NCBI GenBank assembly: GCA_929200335.1
Contig: CAKMZG010000132.1
Coordinates: 2,057 to 7,084 of the forward strand
DNA length: 5,028 nucleotides
Direction of reading: 5' to 3'
Source: an uncultured Alphaproteobacteria bacterium
GTDB lineage: Bacteria > Pseudomonadota > Alphaproteobacteria > Rhizobiales > Rhizobiaceae
Made by a program: the position numbers and the translations under genes. The first letter of the stretch is position 1. The number at the start of each line of letters is the position of its first letter. Of the stretch, positions 5,017-5,028 are shown piece after piece. The notes under the pieces are model-generated. The model was not told where the DNA came from. It ran no database searches and saw only the letters and a program-made list of their open reading frames with translations.

Positions 5017-5028
5017 CTACACGCACTA

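Noticed and set aside
4870..5028. Palindrome cluster considered as a CRISPR array, tRNA gene or phage attachment site
   Set aside because: There are no regularly spaced direct repeats, no cloverleaf with a T-loop motif and no tRNA end or integrase nearby. The inverted repeats differ from one another.
1..5028. Insertion sequence, defence island, toxin-antitoxin pair or biosynthetic cluster
   Set aside because: No transposase, nuclease, toxin or biosynthetic gene was found on either strand. The recognised genes are all common housekeeping or general enzymes.

Overview
The window looks like ordinary chromosomal housekeeping DNA from an alphaproteobacterium, most likely of the Hyphomicrobiales (Rhizobiales). 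This rests on the gene set (ubiquinone-pathway UbiB, TypA/BipA, a GNAT acetyltransferase and a bacterial family I pyrophosphatase), on the protein flavour of UbiB and the GNAT, and on palindrome-rich intergenic DNA. Base composition is moderate to AT-leaning, which would suit one of the lower-GC, often marine or host-associated members. The lineage is inference, because no rRNA gene or other marker is present.

Layout, left to right. Positions 1-1076 (minus strand) hold most of a ubiB gene, whose 3' end is off the left edge. A divergent intergenic region (1077-1239) carries a nested dyad and a candidate extended -10 facing ubiB. On the plus strand follow a small gene for a secreted, very lysine-rich protein of unknown function (1240-1503), a gap of about 240 bp, typA/bipA (1743-3560), a structured spacer, a GNAT N-acetyltransferase (3698-4198) and inorganic pyrophosphatase ppa (4283-4810). 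A clear intrinsic terminator follows ppa (4833-4865). The last 160 bp contain no gene but at least three inverted repeats and look like a repetitive intergenic palindrome element.

How the genes relate. UbiB is an ABC1/ADCK-type atypical kinase/ATPase supporting ubiquinone synthesis. TypA is a ribosome-associated translational GTPase linked to stress and cold adaptation and to ribosome assembly. Ppa removes the pyrophosphate released by biosynthetic reactions. They share no obvious pathway. typA, the GNAT and ppa are co-directional, but the gaps (137 and 84 bp) contain hairpins and -10-like boxes, so they need not form one operon. All four recognised proteins keep the family motifs that can be checked by eye.

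No new multi-gene system is visible. The points most worth a second look are the small cationic secreted protein, a perfect 16-bp palindrome next to a TATAAT box and overlapping a 14-bp perfect hairpin between typA and the GNAT gene, and the palindrome cluster at the right end.
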